Positions 25,589 to 33,801 of a stretch of 64,000 nucleotides of DNA are shown here, piece after piece (the stretch's first letter is position 1; each line of letters starts with the position of its first letter). The DNA lies in the NCBI GenBank assembly GCA_001767455.1, contig MELC01000060.1, positions 87,484-151,483 of the forward strand. The letters run 5' to 3'. The notes beneath the pieces are model-generated. The model was not told the origin of the DNA. It searched no databases and saw nothing but the letters and a program-made list of their open reading frames with translations. This DNA is from Acidobacteria bacterium RIFCSPLOWO2_12_FULL_66_21 (lineage in GTDB: Bacteria; Acidobacteriota; Vicinamibacteria; Vicinamibacterales; 2-12-FULL-66-21). The translations under genes and the position numbers were made by a program.

Positions 25589-26430
25589 ACAATCACCGTT
25601 CTCGTCTGTCGGCAGCCGCGTTCTTCGTCCTGCTTGGGACCTTCTGCGTTCCACCTTCTACCTTCGACGTTTCGGCGCGGGTCCACGCGCAGGCGCCCGC
25701 GGTCCAGGCGGCTGCGCCGGCCACCGCCGGTTCCGCCCGGCTGTGGGACGGGCGCAACGAGGCATACGAGACCTTCATTCGCGCCGCCGACATCGATCGC
25801 TTCGAAGATGTGCCCATCGGCGTGACGCATCCGCGCCGCGCGTACTTCAAGCCGGATGGCCTCGTCGCCAGCGTGGCGTGGAAGAACATCCCACCGGGCC
25901 GGCCCAACGGATTCTGGGAGAGCTACAAGTCGGAGATCGCCGCGTACGAGCTCGACAAGCTGCTCGACCTCCGCATGGTGCCCGTCGCCGTCGAGAAGAA
26001 ATGGAAGGGCGAGACGGCTGCGGCGATTCTCTGGCTGAAGCCGATTCACCCTTGGAAGGAAATGGAACCGAAGCCGAAGCCGGAGACGTGGGCCCGGCAG
26101 GTCGTGCGCATGAAGATGTTCGACAACCTGATCGGCAACCCCGACAGGAACGCCGGCAACCTGATGGTGGACGATGCGTGGAACCTGTTCCTGATCGATC
26201 ATTCGCGGGCGTTCGTCGGCACCAACGCGCTGCCGTTCAAGATGGAGCATGTCGATCGGCCGTTCTGGGATCGGATGCTCGCGCTCGATGAACCGGCCCT
26301 GGCCGGAGCGTTGGGCAAGTGGCTGGACAAGTCGACGATCCGCGCCATCCTGTCGCGCCGGGACAAGATGAAATCCACCATCGACGCGCTCGTGAAGAAG
26401 AACGGCGAAGCCGCCGTGTTCATCCAGTAA
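25585..26430 (+). CDS. Exported kinase-fold protein (FAM20/HipA/PI3-4-kinase-like)
   Basis: A 281-residue protein with an N-terminal hydrophobic export signal (about 1-36, ending HAQA). A candidate ATP-binding lysine is in RAYFKPDGLVASVAWKN. The helix SEIAAYELDKLLDLRMVPVAVEKK resembles the E-helix of the FAM20/Four-jointed/HipA fold. The pattern DNLIGNPDRNAGNLMV (D187) followed by LFLIDHSRAF (D205) looks like the catalytic and metal-binding sites of that fold. If active, it would be an extracytoplasmic kinase. The start overlaps the previous stop (ATGA), and the next gene, five bases downstream, encodes an exported phosphatase. The family assignment is by pattern only and needs structural confirmation. 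Confidence 0.6.
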   Translation: MNNHRSRLSAAAFFVLLGTFCVPPSTFDVSARVHAQAPAVQAAAPATAGSARLWDGRNEAYETFIRAADIDRFEDVPIGVTHPRRAYFKPDGLVASVAWKNIPPGRPNGFWESYKSEIAAYELDKLLDLRMVPVAVEKKWKGETAAAILWLKPIHPWKEMEPKPKPETWARQVVRMKMFDNLIGNPDRNAGNLMVDDAWNLFLIDHSRAFVGTNALPFKMEHVDRPFWDRMLALDEPALAGALGKWLDKSTIRAILSRRDKMKSTIDALVKKNGEAAVFIQ

Positions 26431-26434
26431 CGCC

Positions 26435-27595
26435 ATGCGCCCCCGCATCGTTCTCAGACTCGCCGCCCTCGCGGCGGCGCTGGCTCTCGCGCCGCTCCAC
26501 GCGGCGCCGCCTGCCCGGATCGTCGCCGTCGGCGACGTGCACGGCGCCGCCGACACGTTCGCGTCGATTCTCCGCCGCGCCGGCCTCATCAACGACAGGC
26601 AGCGGTGGACCGGAGGCAAGGCGGTCCTGGTCCAGACGGGCGACGTGATGGATCGCGGCACCGGCGTGCGCGCGATTTTCGATCTCCTCATGGCGCTCGA
26701 GCCGCAGGCGGCATCCGCGGGGGGCCGCGTGCAGGCCGTCATGGGCAATCACGAGGCAATGAACCTGCTCGGCATCACCCGCGACACGTCACCCGAGACG
26801 TTCGCGAGCTTCGCCGACGCGCGGTCGGAGACCCGCCGCGAGCGCGCGTTCGACGCCGCCCTGAAGCAGCGCAAGGACCTCGACAAGGCGGCGTGGATGG
26901 CGGCGCACCCGCCGGGATACATCGAGTATCGCGACGCGATCGGGCCGAATGGACGCTACGGAAAATGGCTGCGAGCCAAGCCCGTGCTCGTCGAGATCGG
27001 CGGGACCGTCTTCATGCACGGCGGCATCAACCCCGCGTTCTCCAACGACACGCTGGATGGAATCGTGCGGCGCGCCAAAGGCGAGCTGGCCGAGTGGGAC
27101 GCTGCCGTGCGGTGGATGGAGGGCGGGAAGCTGATACTCCCCTTTTCCACGTTCGCGGAGATCGGTGAAGCGGCGCAGGCGGAATTGACACGGCTCGTGG
27201 CTGCGAAAAAGGAACGCGATCTGACCGAGGAAGAAATGGCGGCCGCGAAGCGGCTGCTCACGGTCGCCGAGGTCGGCACATCGAGCCTCGTTCACAGGGA
27301 CGGCCCGCTCTGGTTCCGCGGCTTCGCCACGTGGAGCGACGCGGAAGGGAGCGCGCCAATGCCGGCGCTCCTCCAGAAATATGGTGTGAAGCGATTCGTG
27401 ACAGGGCATACCCCGCAGCCGGGCCGCATCACGACGCGCTTCAACGGCGCCGTGTTCCTGATCGACACCGGCATTCTGGGCGGCACGTTCTTCCCGAACG
27501 GCCGGCCCTCCTCGCTCGAAATCGCCGGCGAGAACGTGACGGCGGTGTACGAGGACGGCAGAGTGCCGCAGGTCGCAACCGCTGTCGTGAAATAA
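26435..27595 (+). CDS. Exported PPP-type metallophosphoesterase (Shewanella-like protein phosphatase type)
   Basis: A 386-residue protein. It has a signal peptide (LRLAALAAALALAPLHA) followed by all core calcineurin-like motifs: GDVHG (33-37), GDVMDRG (69-75), GNHEAMN (104-110), an H in HGGINPAF and GHTPQPG near the C-terminus. The layout, with an insert between GNHE and the later histidines, matches Shewanella-like protein phosphatases of the PPP group. It would dephosphorylate proteins or small molecules using a two-metal centre, in the periplasm. It is in an operon with an exported kinase-fold protein, so the two may act as opposing enzymes. Confidence 0.82.
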   Translation: MRPRIVLRLAALAAALALAPLHAAPPARIVAVGDVHGAADTFASILRRAGLINDRQRWTGGKAVLVQTGDVMDRGTGVRAIFDLLMALEPQAASAGGRVQAVMGNHEAMNLLGITRDTSPETFASFADARSETRRERAFDAALKQRKDLDKAAWMAAHPPGYIEYRDAIGPNGRYGKWLRAKPVLVEIGGTVFMHGGINPAFSNDTLDGIVRRAKGELAEWDAAVRWMEGGKLILPFSTFAEIGEAAQAELTRLVAAKKERDLTEEEMAAAKRLLTVAEVGTSSLVHRDGPLWFRGFATWSDAEGSAPMPALLQKYGVKRFVTGHTPQPGRITTRFNGAVFLIDTGILGGTFFPNGRPSSLEIAGENVTAVYEDGRVPQVATAVVK

Positions 27596-27602
27596 GCGTC
27601 TC

Positions 27603-27720
27603 TTGTAGCGCAGCCCTTCCGCCTTCGCGCGAAGCGCTTCGGCGAGACTCGCCGTAGCCTTGGCGGAGGCGGTCAGGGCTGCCCGCGGCCGTTTGGCAGG
27701 CCTGAAGGCCTGCGTTACGT
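27603..27720. repeat. REP-like composite in intergenic gap
   Basis: The gap between phosphatase and sigma-factor genes has GCAGCCCTTCCGCC...GGCGGTCAGGGCTGC as outer arms and a CCGCCTTCGCGCGAAGCGCTTCGGCG core, then AGGCCTGAAGGCCT. The palindromes are related to those elsewhere in the window. Confidence 0.7.
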
Positions 27721-27781
27721 GAGGCCGCGGCTGATTCAGCAACGGGCCGGACCCGGCGAGGGCCTTGCAAGGTTCTACCTC

Positions 27782-29392
27782 ATGCCACGGAAGAAGCGCG
27801 CCTCCGACGGCGCGGACGACAGCCCCTCCCTCATTGACTGGCAGGAGCCAGAGCGCAACATGCATGTGCTCGACTGGCGCAGCCGCGCGCGCGAGTTCGG
27901 CCTGGTCCCCGGCGCGGAGGTTGACGACTCCGACGGAGTGATCGAGCCGCCGGAACTGCTGATCAAGGAAGAGGAGCCGGAAGCCTTCGACGATCAGCCC
28001 ACGGCCGAGCCGGACGACGAGGAGCCGCGGCCCGTGGACACGGAGGCCGGCGAGGAAGAGCGACCCAAATGGGCCGCCGGCGAGGACCGCGACCTCGTCC
28101 GCGTGTATCTCACCCACGTCGGCAAGCGCCCGCTTCTGAAGGCCGCCCAGGAGCAGGAGCTCGGCCGCCGCATCGAAGACGCCCGCGGTGCCGTGCAGGA
28201 GGCCCTCGGCGCCATCCCCTGCTCGCTGCAGACACTGCTGAATCTCGCGGATGAGGTCGGTCACGGCCGCGCGCCGGCAGCCGAGCTGATTCTGCTGCCC
28301 GACGGCGGCGAGCTGAAGCCGGCGAACATCGCGCCGGTGCTGAAGGCATTCGCGACGGTGCGAGGCGCCCGGCGACGCCTCGAGGAAAGCGGGCGCCGGC
28401 TGGCGGATAAACGATCGAGCGCGGCGAGCCGCGCCGGGTTCAGGAGTGAGATCGCGCGCGCCGGCGACCTCATCGGATCCGCGCTGGCCCCGCTCCCGCT
28501 CCGGCCGTCGGTCATCGACGACATTGTCAAGGAGCTTCGAGAGATCGACCGCGGGTTCTCCGCGCTCGACACTCTCCCGCCCGCCGAGCGCGCCGCGGCG
28601 CGCCGCGCGCTCGAGGAGCGCGCCTGCATGCCGCGCACCCGGTTCCGGCAGGCGTTCGCGCGGGTGCTCCGGCACGAAGAGGAGATTGCGCAAGCCAAGC
28701 ACGAGCTGCTCGAGGCCAACCTGCGGCTGGTCGTCTCGATCGCGCGCCGGTATCTGAACCGGGGGCTGTCGCTGCTCGACCTGATCCAGGAAGGCAACAT
28801 CGGGCTGATGAAAGCCGTGGATCGATTCCAGTTCCGCCGCGGATTCAAGTTCTCGACGTACGCGACCTGGTGGATCCGCCAGGCGGTGGGGCGCGCGGTC
28901 GCCGACTACGGCCGCACGATCCGGCTGCCGGTGCACATCTTCGAATCCCTCACGCGCCTGACGCGCGAGCGCCGCGCGCTGGCCACGGAGCTGGATCGCG
29001 ACCCGACGGCCCAGGAGCTGGCCGCGCGGCTCGACATTCCCGTCGCCAAGGTCCAACTGCTGCTCGAGGCCTCCCGGCCCGCGACCTCGCTCGAGACGGC
29101 GCTCGGAGAGGAAGACGGCATGCGGCTCGGCGATCTCGTGCGCGACGACGCGGCGCCGTCGCCGGAGGCCGCGGCGATTCGGGGGCAGGCGGCGCGGGAG
29201 GTGGAGCGCGCGATGGCCCCCCTCACCGATCGCGAGAAGGAAGTGATGCGCCTGCGCTACGGCCTCGGCACCGACCGGGAGATGACGCTGGAGGAAGTCG
29301 GCCGGCGGCTGTTCGTCACGCGCGAGCGGGTCAGACAGATCGAAGCCAAGGCGCTCGCGAAGATGCGCAAGCGCCGCGGCCGCGCCGCATGA
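27782..29392 (+). CDS. RNA polymerase sigma-70 family factor (group 1/2)
   Basis: A 536-residue sigma factor from the ATG at 27782; an in-frame GTG 63 bases upstream is less likely. After an acidic N-terminal part (1-95) there is region 1.2 ([14 protein letters not shown], about 102-115), a long non-conserved region, region 2 ([54 protein letters not shown]; about 305-375), region 3, and region 4 ([33 protein letters not shown]). These are the full motifs of a primary-type or closely related sigma. Whether it is the housekeeping RpoD or an alternative copy cannot be decided from this window. Its stop overlaps the start of the next gene (ATGA). Confidence 0.92.
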   Translation: MPRKKRASDGADDSPSLIDWQEPERNMHVLDWRSRAREFGLVPGAEVDDSDGVIEPPELLIKEEEPEAFDDQPTAEPDDEEPRPVDTEAGEEERPKWAAGEDRDLVRVYLTHVGKRPLLKAAQEQELGRRIEDARGAVQEALGAIPCSLQTLLNLADEVGHGRAPAAELILLPDGGELKPANIAPVLKAFATVRGARRRLEESGRRLADKRSSAASRAGFRSEIARAGDLIGSALAPLPLRPSVIDDIVKELREIDRGFSALDTLPPAERAAARRALEERACMPRTRFRQAFARVLRHEEEIAQAKHELLEANLRLVVSIARRYLNRGLSLLDLIQEGNIGLMKAVDRFQFRRGFKFSTYATWWIRQAVGRAVADYGRTIRLPVHIFESLTRLTRERRALATELDRDPTAQELAARLDIPVAKVQLLLEASRPATSLETALGEEDGMRLGDLVRDDAAPSPEAAAIRGQAAREVERAMAPLTDREKEVMRLRYGLGTDREMTLEEVGRRLFVTRERVRQIEAKALAKMRKRRGRAA

Positions 29393-30057
29393 TCCACCGC
29401 CAGCTCCGGCTGCGCGTGCTCGAATCGCTCGAACGGCGGGCGAAGCAGTTTCGGTCGCGCGAAGAGTTGTGGCCGTTCCGCGTCCCCCACGAGCCCCTGG
29501 CCCTCGACCGCGCGGTCGAAGACGCGCTCGAACCCGACGAGATCCCGCGATTCGATCCGGCGGTCCTCCGGTCGCGGACGCTGCTCGCGCTCGAGTGGCA
29601 CGACGGCGGCGCGTGGGAGGCGTGGACGATTGCGCTCCCGTCGGGTGTCGTGCTGTATTGCGACTCCGGCGCTGAAGAAGCCCGCGTGCTCGCCTCGGCC
29701 CGGCGGCACTCCCCTGAGGAGGCCGACCACTTCTTCATCGAGTTGCTCGCCGAATCCCGCGGGGAGTATTTCGGGATCGAGATGTCGGGCGACGCTCCCG
29801 ATCGCGTGCGCACGGCCGTCGTGGATCGCGATTTCCTCGTCGACGCCTTCGTCGAGATGTACGAGGGCACGCCAGCTCAGCATTCGATCGAGCGGACGCG
29901 TGCGTCCGCCGGCGTGGAGGCCGATGCGCGTTCAGCCGGGGGGCGGGATTTCCGCGGCGACGTCGCGCGGTGGCTCGATGTCGTCCTCGCGGCGCCCGAT
30001 CGGGCGGCGGTGCGCCGCGCCAGACGGCCGCGGCGCCTGCGTGAGCTCGAGTCCTGA
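29389..30057 (+). CDS. Hypothetical protein coupled to sigma factor
   Basis: A 222-residue protein starting at the ATG that overlaps the sigma-factor TGA. No known domain is recognised. The sequence is acidic in the middle ([37 protein letters not shown]) and basic at the end ([14 protein letters not shown]), without signal peptide or membrane helix. Codon use fits a real gene. The strict overlap suggests it is made in proportion to the sigma factor, so a regulatory partner such as an anti-sigma or sigma chaperone is a reasonable but untested guess. Confidence 0.65.
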   Translation: MIHRQLRLRVLESLERRAKQFRSREELWPFRVPHEPLALDRAVEDALEPDEIPRFDPAVLRSRTLLALEWHDGGAWEAWTIALPSGVVLYCDSGAEEARVLASARRHSPEEADHFFIELLAESRGEYFGIEMSGDAPDRVRTAVVDRDFLVDAFVEMYEGTPAQHSIERTRASAGVEADARSAGGRDFRGDVARWLDVVLAAPDRAAVRRARRPRRLRELES

Positions 30058-30110
30058 ACAGAAGCCGTTTTTTCACGTTATACTCGACGGTGAAGACCTG
30101 CCTCGGGACA

Positions 30111-30419
30111 TGTTCTGTAATCGCCTCCGCTCGGTCCGGCATACGCGCGCGGCTTCAACGTGCTCGGCACGGAGACGCTGAGCCCGCGCTGGTTCGCCGC
30201 GGCCGCGCGTCCCGCCCTTCAGAGCGATGATCTCGAACTCCTCCGGCGTGAGCGGTCCCGGCTTCCGCCTCGTCCACCGCGGGCGAAGCCACGATCGGCT
30301 ACCGGCTGACGACGGATCTCACGCTGCGCGGAGGCTATCAGCGATCGCGCGGCTTCAACCGCACGGTGTGGCAGAACGCCGCCGTCGTCTCCGCCGTGCG
30401 GGCAAGGCGATGGTGGTAG
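30111..30419 (+). pseudogene. Remnant of an outer-membrane barrel gene, frameshifted
   Basis: A TATACT-like promoter and an ATG at 30111 are followed by a short N-terminal piece. An out-of-phase stretch YARGFNVLGTETLSPRWFAA comes next, then the frame GEATIGYRLTTDLTLRGGYQ...VWQNAAVVSAVRARRWW, which ends with a stop at 30419. The last part has barrel-strand character and an aromatic C-terminus. The different frames and the missing middle indicate deletion plus frameshift. Confidence 0.45.
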
Positions 30420-30425
30420 AAGAGC

Positions 30426-30660
30426 CTGCCGCGCCGTCTTGTCCCGCCGAAGCGTCTCGCGAAGGCGGAAGCGCGAAGCGCGGAGGAGGAGCCTGCCGCG
30501 CCGCCTTGTCCCGCCGAAGCGTCTCGCGAAGGTGGAAGCGCGAAGCGCGGAGGAGGAGCCTGCCGCGCCGCAGCGCGAAGCGCGGAGGAGGAGCCTGCCG
30601 CGCCGCAGCGCGAAGCGCGGAGGAGGAGCCTGCCGCGCCGCAGCGCGAAGCGCGGAGGAG
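30426..30660. repeat. REP-derived tandem repeats (about 70-bp unit x2, 35-bp unit x3)
   Basis: Two long units contain GCCGAAGCGTCTCGCGAAGG and then GAAGCGCGAAGCGCGGAGG. Three copies follow of a 35-bp unit starting CAGCGCGAAGCGCGGAGGAG at 30571, 30606 and 30641. It appears to be a local expansion of the REP-like element seen at 50672 and 55265. Confidence 0.9.
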
Positions 30661-30703
30661 GGTGGTAGAATTCCCCCGCACATTTTCCCGTCAGGAAGAA
30701 AGC

Positions 30704-30931
30704 ATGGATCAACCTGAACGCCCGTCTGTCGGGTCCAAATGCTGGAGCGGACCGCTGCAGTTCACGCCGACTGTCGCCGACATGAACGCGCTCGTCAGAA
30801 GAGCGAAGCGCCATCCGCTCGGTATTGAATTCCTCCTCACAGGGGAACTCGGCAGCGTGGCCGCGACGTTCCACGCGCACGCGTTCACGGTCATCGCCGC
30901 GCGCGAGCGGCTGGCCAAAGCGGAGAGTTGA
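30704..30931 (+). CDS. Small hypothetical protein, 75 aa
   Basis: ATG at 30704 with GGAAG upstream; TAGAAT (30665-30670) could be its -10 box. The protein MDQPERPSVGSKCWSGPLQF... has no recognised domain, one cysteine, and a mixed alpha-beta look (TVADMNALVRRAKRHPLGIEFLL). Its stop overlaps the ATG of the HMG-CoA-lyase-like gene (TGATG), so the two are translationally coupled. A role connected with that enzyme is possible but unproven. Confidence 0.6.
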   Translation: MDQPERPSVGSKCWSGPLQFTPTVADMNALVRRAKRHPLGIEFLLTGELGSVAATFHAHAFTVIAARERLAKAES

Positions 30932-31881
30932 TGCCATTCCGGGATCGCATTATCGCGTGTGAATGCTGGGCGCGCGACGGACTCCAGTCGATCCCCAAGG
31001 TGGTCCCGACCGAGGCCAAGATCGAGATGATCGACCGGGTCGTCGCGGCGGGGTTCCGGAAGGTCGAGGTCACGTCGTTCTCGCATCCCAAGCTGCTTCC
31101 CCAGTTCGCCGACGCCGTCAACGTGCTCCGCGGCATCAGGCGCCGCCCGGGTGTCTCCTACGTCGTCCTCATGCCGAACATGAAGGGGTTCGAGCGGCTC
31201 GAGACGTGCCAGAAGGAGGGTCACGGGGCCGACGAGATCGTCCTCATGATCTCGTCGAGCGAGCGGCACAACCTGCTGAACTTCCGGATGCAGATCGACG
31301 AAGCGATGCGGGAGCACGCGGCTGTGATGACGCGCGCCCACGCGCTGGGCATCAAGGTGATCGGCTGCGCGGGAACGGTCTATGGATGTCCGGTCGGCGG
31401 CGACGTGCCGCTGGCCGACGTCATCCGCATCGTGAAGTTCTACCTGGACGGAGGCGCGCAGACCATCATGCTCGGCGACACGACCGGCGTGGCCAACCCG
31501 AGACTGGTCCGGGAACGCCTCGGCGAGCTGACGGACCGGTTCCCCGGCGCCGAGTTCATCGCGCACTTCCACGACACGCGCGGCACGGGCGTGGCCAATT
31601 CGCTCGCGGCGCTCGAGCTCGGGCTCGGCTACGTCGACTGCTCCATCGGCGCGATCGGCGGCCAGCCCGCGACCGGCGCCGCGAAGTACTCCGCCGGCTA
31701 CACGGGCAACACGTGCAGCGAGGACCTGATCGCCATGCTCCAGGAGATGGGAGCGGACACCGGCATCGATCTCGAGCAGTTGATCGCCGCCGGCCGACGG
31801 GCGGAGCACATCATCGGGGAGCGGCTGCGTTCGAACGTGATTCTGGCCGGGCCGGTGAAGCATGAGCCCGCGGGGGTGTGA
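30931..31881 (+). CDS. Hydroxymethylglutaryl-CoA lyase family protein
   Basis: A 316-residue DRE-TIM metallolyase. The N-terminal motif ARDGLQSIPKVVPTEAKI (R and D for metal/substrate binding), VEVTSFSHPKLLPQFAD, and the C-terminal-side signature VIGCAGTVYGCPVGGDV match HMG-CoA lyases, which split HMG-CoA into acetyl-CoA and acetoacetate in leucine breakdown. The later metal ligands are in FIAHFHDTRGTGVAN. Some relatives use other acyl-CoA substrates, so the exact substrate is uncertain. I took the ATG at 30931, which overlaps the stop of the 75-aa gene. The Kbl-like gene lies downstream after a repeat-filled gap. Confidence 0.85.
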   Translation: MPFRDRIIACECWARDGLQSIPKVVPTEAKIEMIDRVVAAGFRKVEVTSFSHPKLLPQFADAVNVLRGIRRRPGVSYVVLMPNMKGFERLETCQKEGHGADEIVLMISSSERHNLLNFRMQIDEAMREHAAVMTRAHALGIKVIGCAGTVYGCPVGGDVPLADVIRIVKFYLDGGAQTIMLGDTTGVANPRLVRERLGELTDRFPGAEFIAHFHDTRGTGVANSLAALELGLGYVDCSIGAIGGQPATGAAKYSAGYTGNTCSEDLIAMLQEMGADTGIDLEQLIAAGRRAEHIIGERLRSNVILAGPVKHEPAGV

Positions 31882-31887
31882 AGTGCG

Positions 31888-32030
31888 TATCTAGCAGGCA
31901 GCATGCAGCAGGCGGCAGGCAGTAGGCAGTAGGCAGTAGATCACGCTGTCCCGCTGAGGGAGAGGATCACCCGGCAGGCTGGACAGCTCGACACACTGCC
32001 TGCTGCCTGCTGCCCGCTGCCTGCTGATTT
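31888..32030. repeat. Inverted heptamer repeat arms (GCAGTAG / CTGCCTG)
   Basis: Left arm of period-7 units (gcaggca, gcagtag) at 31888-31940 and complementary right arm (ctgcctg, ctgccc) at 31992-32027. Between them is CGCTGTCCCGCTGAGGG, related to CCCGCTTCAGCGGGA at 53657. The whole could fold into a long hairpin. Confidence 0.8.
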
Positions 32031-32040
32031 CGAGGTCCCT

Positions 32041-33255
32041 ATGTCCCTTCATAAACTCAACGCCTCGCTCGTCAGCGAGGTCTCCGCACTCGAGCGGGAA
32101 GGGCGCGCGAAGGCGGCCGAGCGCGTCATCAGCGGCTACGTCGCTCCGCGCGACGGCCGCGGGCCCCGCTATACCCTGCGCGGCGGGGGCGCCGAGTTCC
32201 TCCGCATGAACTCGAACAGCTACCTGTCGCTGTCGAACCATCCGGTCCTCCTCGAAGCGGCGGACCACGCGGCGAGACAGTTCGGCGCGGGTCCCGGCGC
32301 CGTCCGGTTCATCGACGGCACGGCGACGCCGCACGTCGATCTCGAGGCGCGCATCGCGAAGTTCACCGGCAGGCCCGCGGCGAAGGTGTTCAATTCCGCC
32401 TACACGACGGTGCTCGGCCTGTCGATCGCGCTGACCGGGCCCGACACCTTCTGGATCGGCGACGAGCTCAATCACAACTGCATCATCCGGGCGATGCGCA
32501 TCGCGAACGTCCCGAAGGAACAGCGCGCGATTTTCAAGCACAACGATCTCGGCGATCTCGAGCGTCAACTGGCGGCGGTGCCGGACGGCGTCGGCCGCGT
32601 GCTCGTGATCTTCGACGGGATCTTCAGCATGCGGGGCGACAACGCGCCGCTCGACACGATCGTGGCGCTCTGCCGCGAGCACGACGGCCGGTTCCGCGAC
32701 GGCGTGACGACGATCATGGACGATTCGCACGGCATCGGCGCGTACGGCAAGGCGGGTCGCGGCACCGAGGAGTTCTGCGGCGCCCGTGCGGACATCCTGG
32801 TCGGCACGTTCGGGAAGGCCTTCGGCGTGAACGGCGGGTTCGTCGCGGGCAGCCCGGAGCTCGTCGAGGCCGTCAGGCAGAAGGGGGACACCTACATCTA
32901 CACGAATCCGCTCGGCGCGGCGGATGCCGCGGCCGCCATCGCGGGCGTGAACATCGCCGACAGCGCGGAGGGGCGGGATCGGCTGGTGAACCTGAAAGCG
33001 CGGACGGCGCAGTTCCGCGAAGGGCTCGCGCAGCTGGGCCGCGAGTCGATTCCCGGCCCGCACCCCGTCGTGCCGCTGCTCGTGCGCGACACCGATCGGA
33101 CGCGCGCCACCGTCCGGCACCTGTTCGACAACGGGATCCTGGCGGTCGGCCTCACGTTCCCCGTAGTCCCGCGCGGCGACGAGACGATCCGCTTCCAGAT
33201 CAACGCCGCTCACACGCCCGCCGACATCGAGCAGGTGCTGGCGGCCCTCAGGTGA
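32041..33255 (+). CDS. Alpha-oxoamine synthase family aminotransferase (Kbl/BioF-like)
   Basis: A 404-residue fold-type-I PLP enzyme. Diagnostic features are NSNSYLSLSNHP near 57, GAVRFIDGTATPHVDLE, DDSHGIGAYGKAGRGTEE (PLP-ring Asp/His) and the Schiff-base lysine in DILVGTFGKAFGVNGG (K259). This group includes 2-amino-3-ketobutyrate CoA ligase (glycine C-acetyltransferase) and 8-amino-7-oxononanoate synthase, which join an acyl-CoA with glycine or alanine. No threonine dehydrogenase or biotin genes are next to it, so I do not name the substrate. The N-terminal extension of about 40 residues fits Kbl better than BioF. Confidence 0.85.
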   Translation: MSLHKLNASLVSEVSALEREGRAKAAERVISGYVAPRDGRGPRYTLRGGGAEFLRMNSNSYLSLSNHPVLLEAADHAARQFGAGPGAVRFIDGTATPHVDLEARIAKFTGRPAAKVFNSAYTTVLGLSIALTGPDTFWIGDELNHNCIIRAMRIANVPKEQRAIFKHNDLGDLERQLAAVPDGVGRVLVIFDGIFSMRGDNAPLDTIVALCREHDGRFRDGVTTIMDDSHGIGAYGKAGRGTEEFCGARADILVGTFGKAFGVNGGFVAGSPELVEAVRQKGDTYIYTNPLGAADAAAAIAGVNIADSAEGRDRLVNLKARTAQFREGLAQLGRESIPGPHPVVPLLVRDTDRTRATVRHLFDNGILAVGLTFPVVPRGDETIRFQINAAHTPADIEQVLAALR

Positions 33256-33266
33256 AATTGCAAGCG

Positions 33267-33635
<369 letters not shown>

Positions 33636-33788
33636 GTGGTCTCCTCGATGGCCGGGGGGCTTCGCCCCGCCGGACCCCCCAGCTCACTCGCTCGCGGGGA
33701 CCCCTCCGCCCCGCGCCGCTCGTGAGGCTCGCTCGCTTCGCTCGCTCGCGATGGTCTATGAGCTTACACCGGGCGGCACCCGCGGCGC

Positions 33789-33794
33789 TATACT
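33789..33794 (+). promoter_or_regulatory. -10 box TATACT of M14 peptidase gene
   Basis: TATACT ends 7 nt before the ATG at 33802; probable leaderless transcript. Confidence 0.55.
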
Positions 33795-33801
33795 TCGCCC
33801 C

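Noticed and set aside
26789..29056. Minus-strand frame of 755 codons across phosphatase and sigma genes
   Set aside because: It spans two unrelated genes and an intergenic repeat; antisense artefact of high GC.
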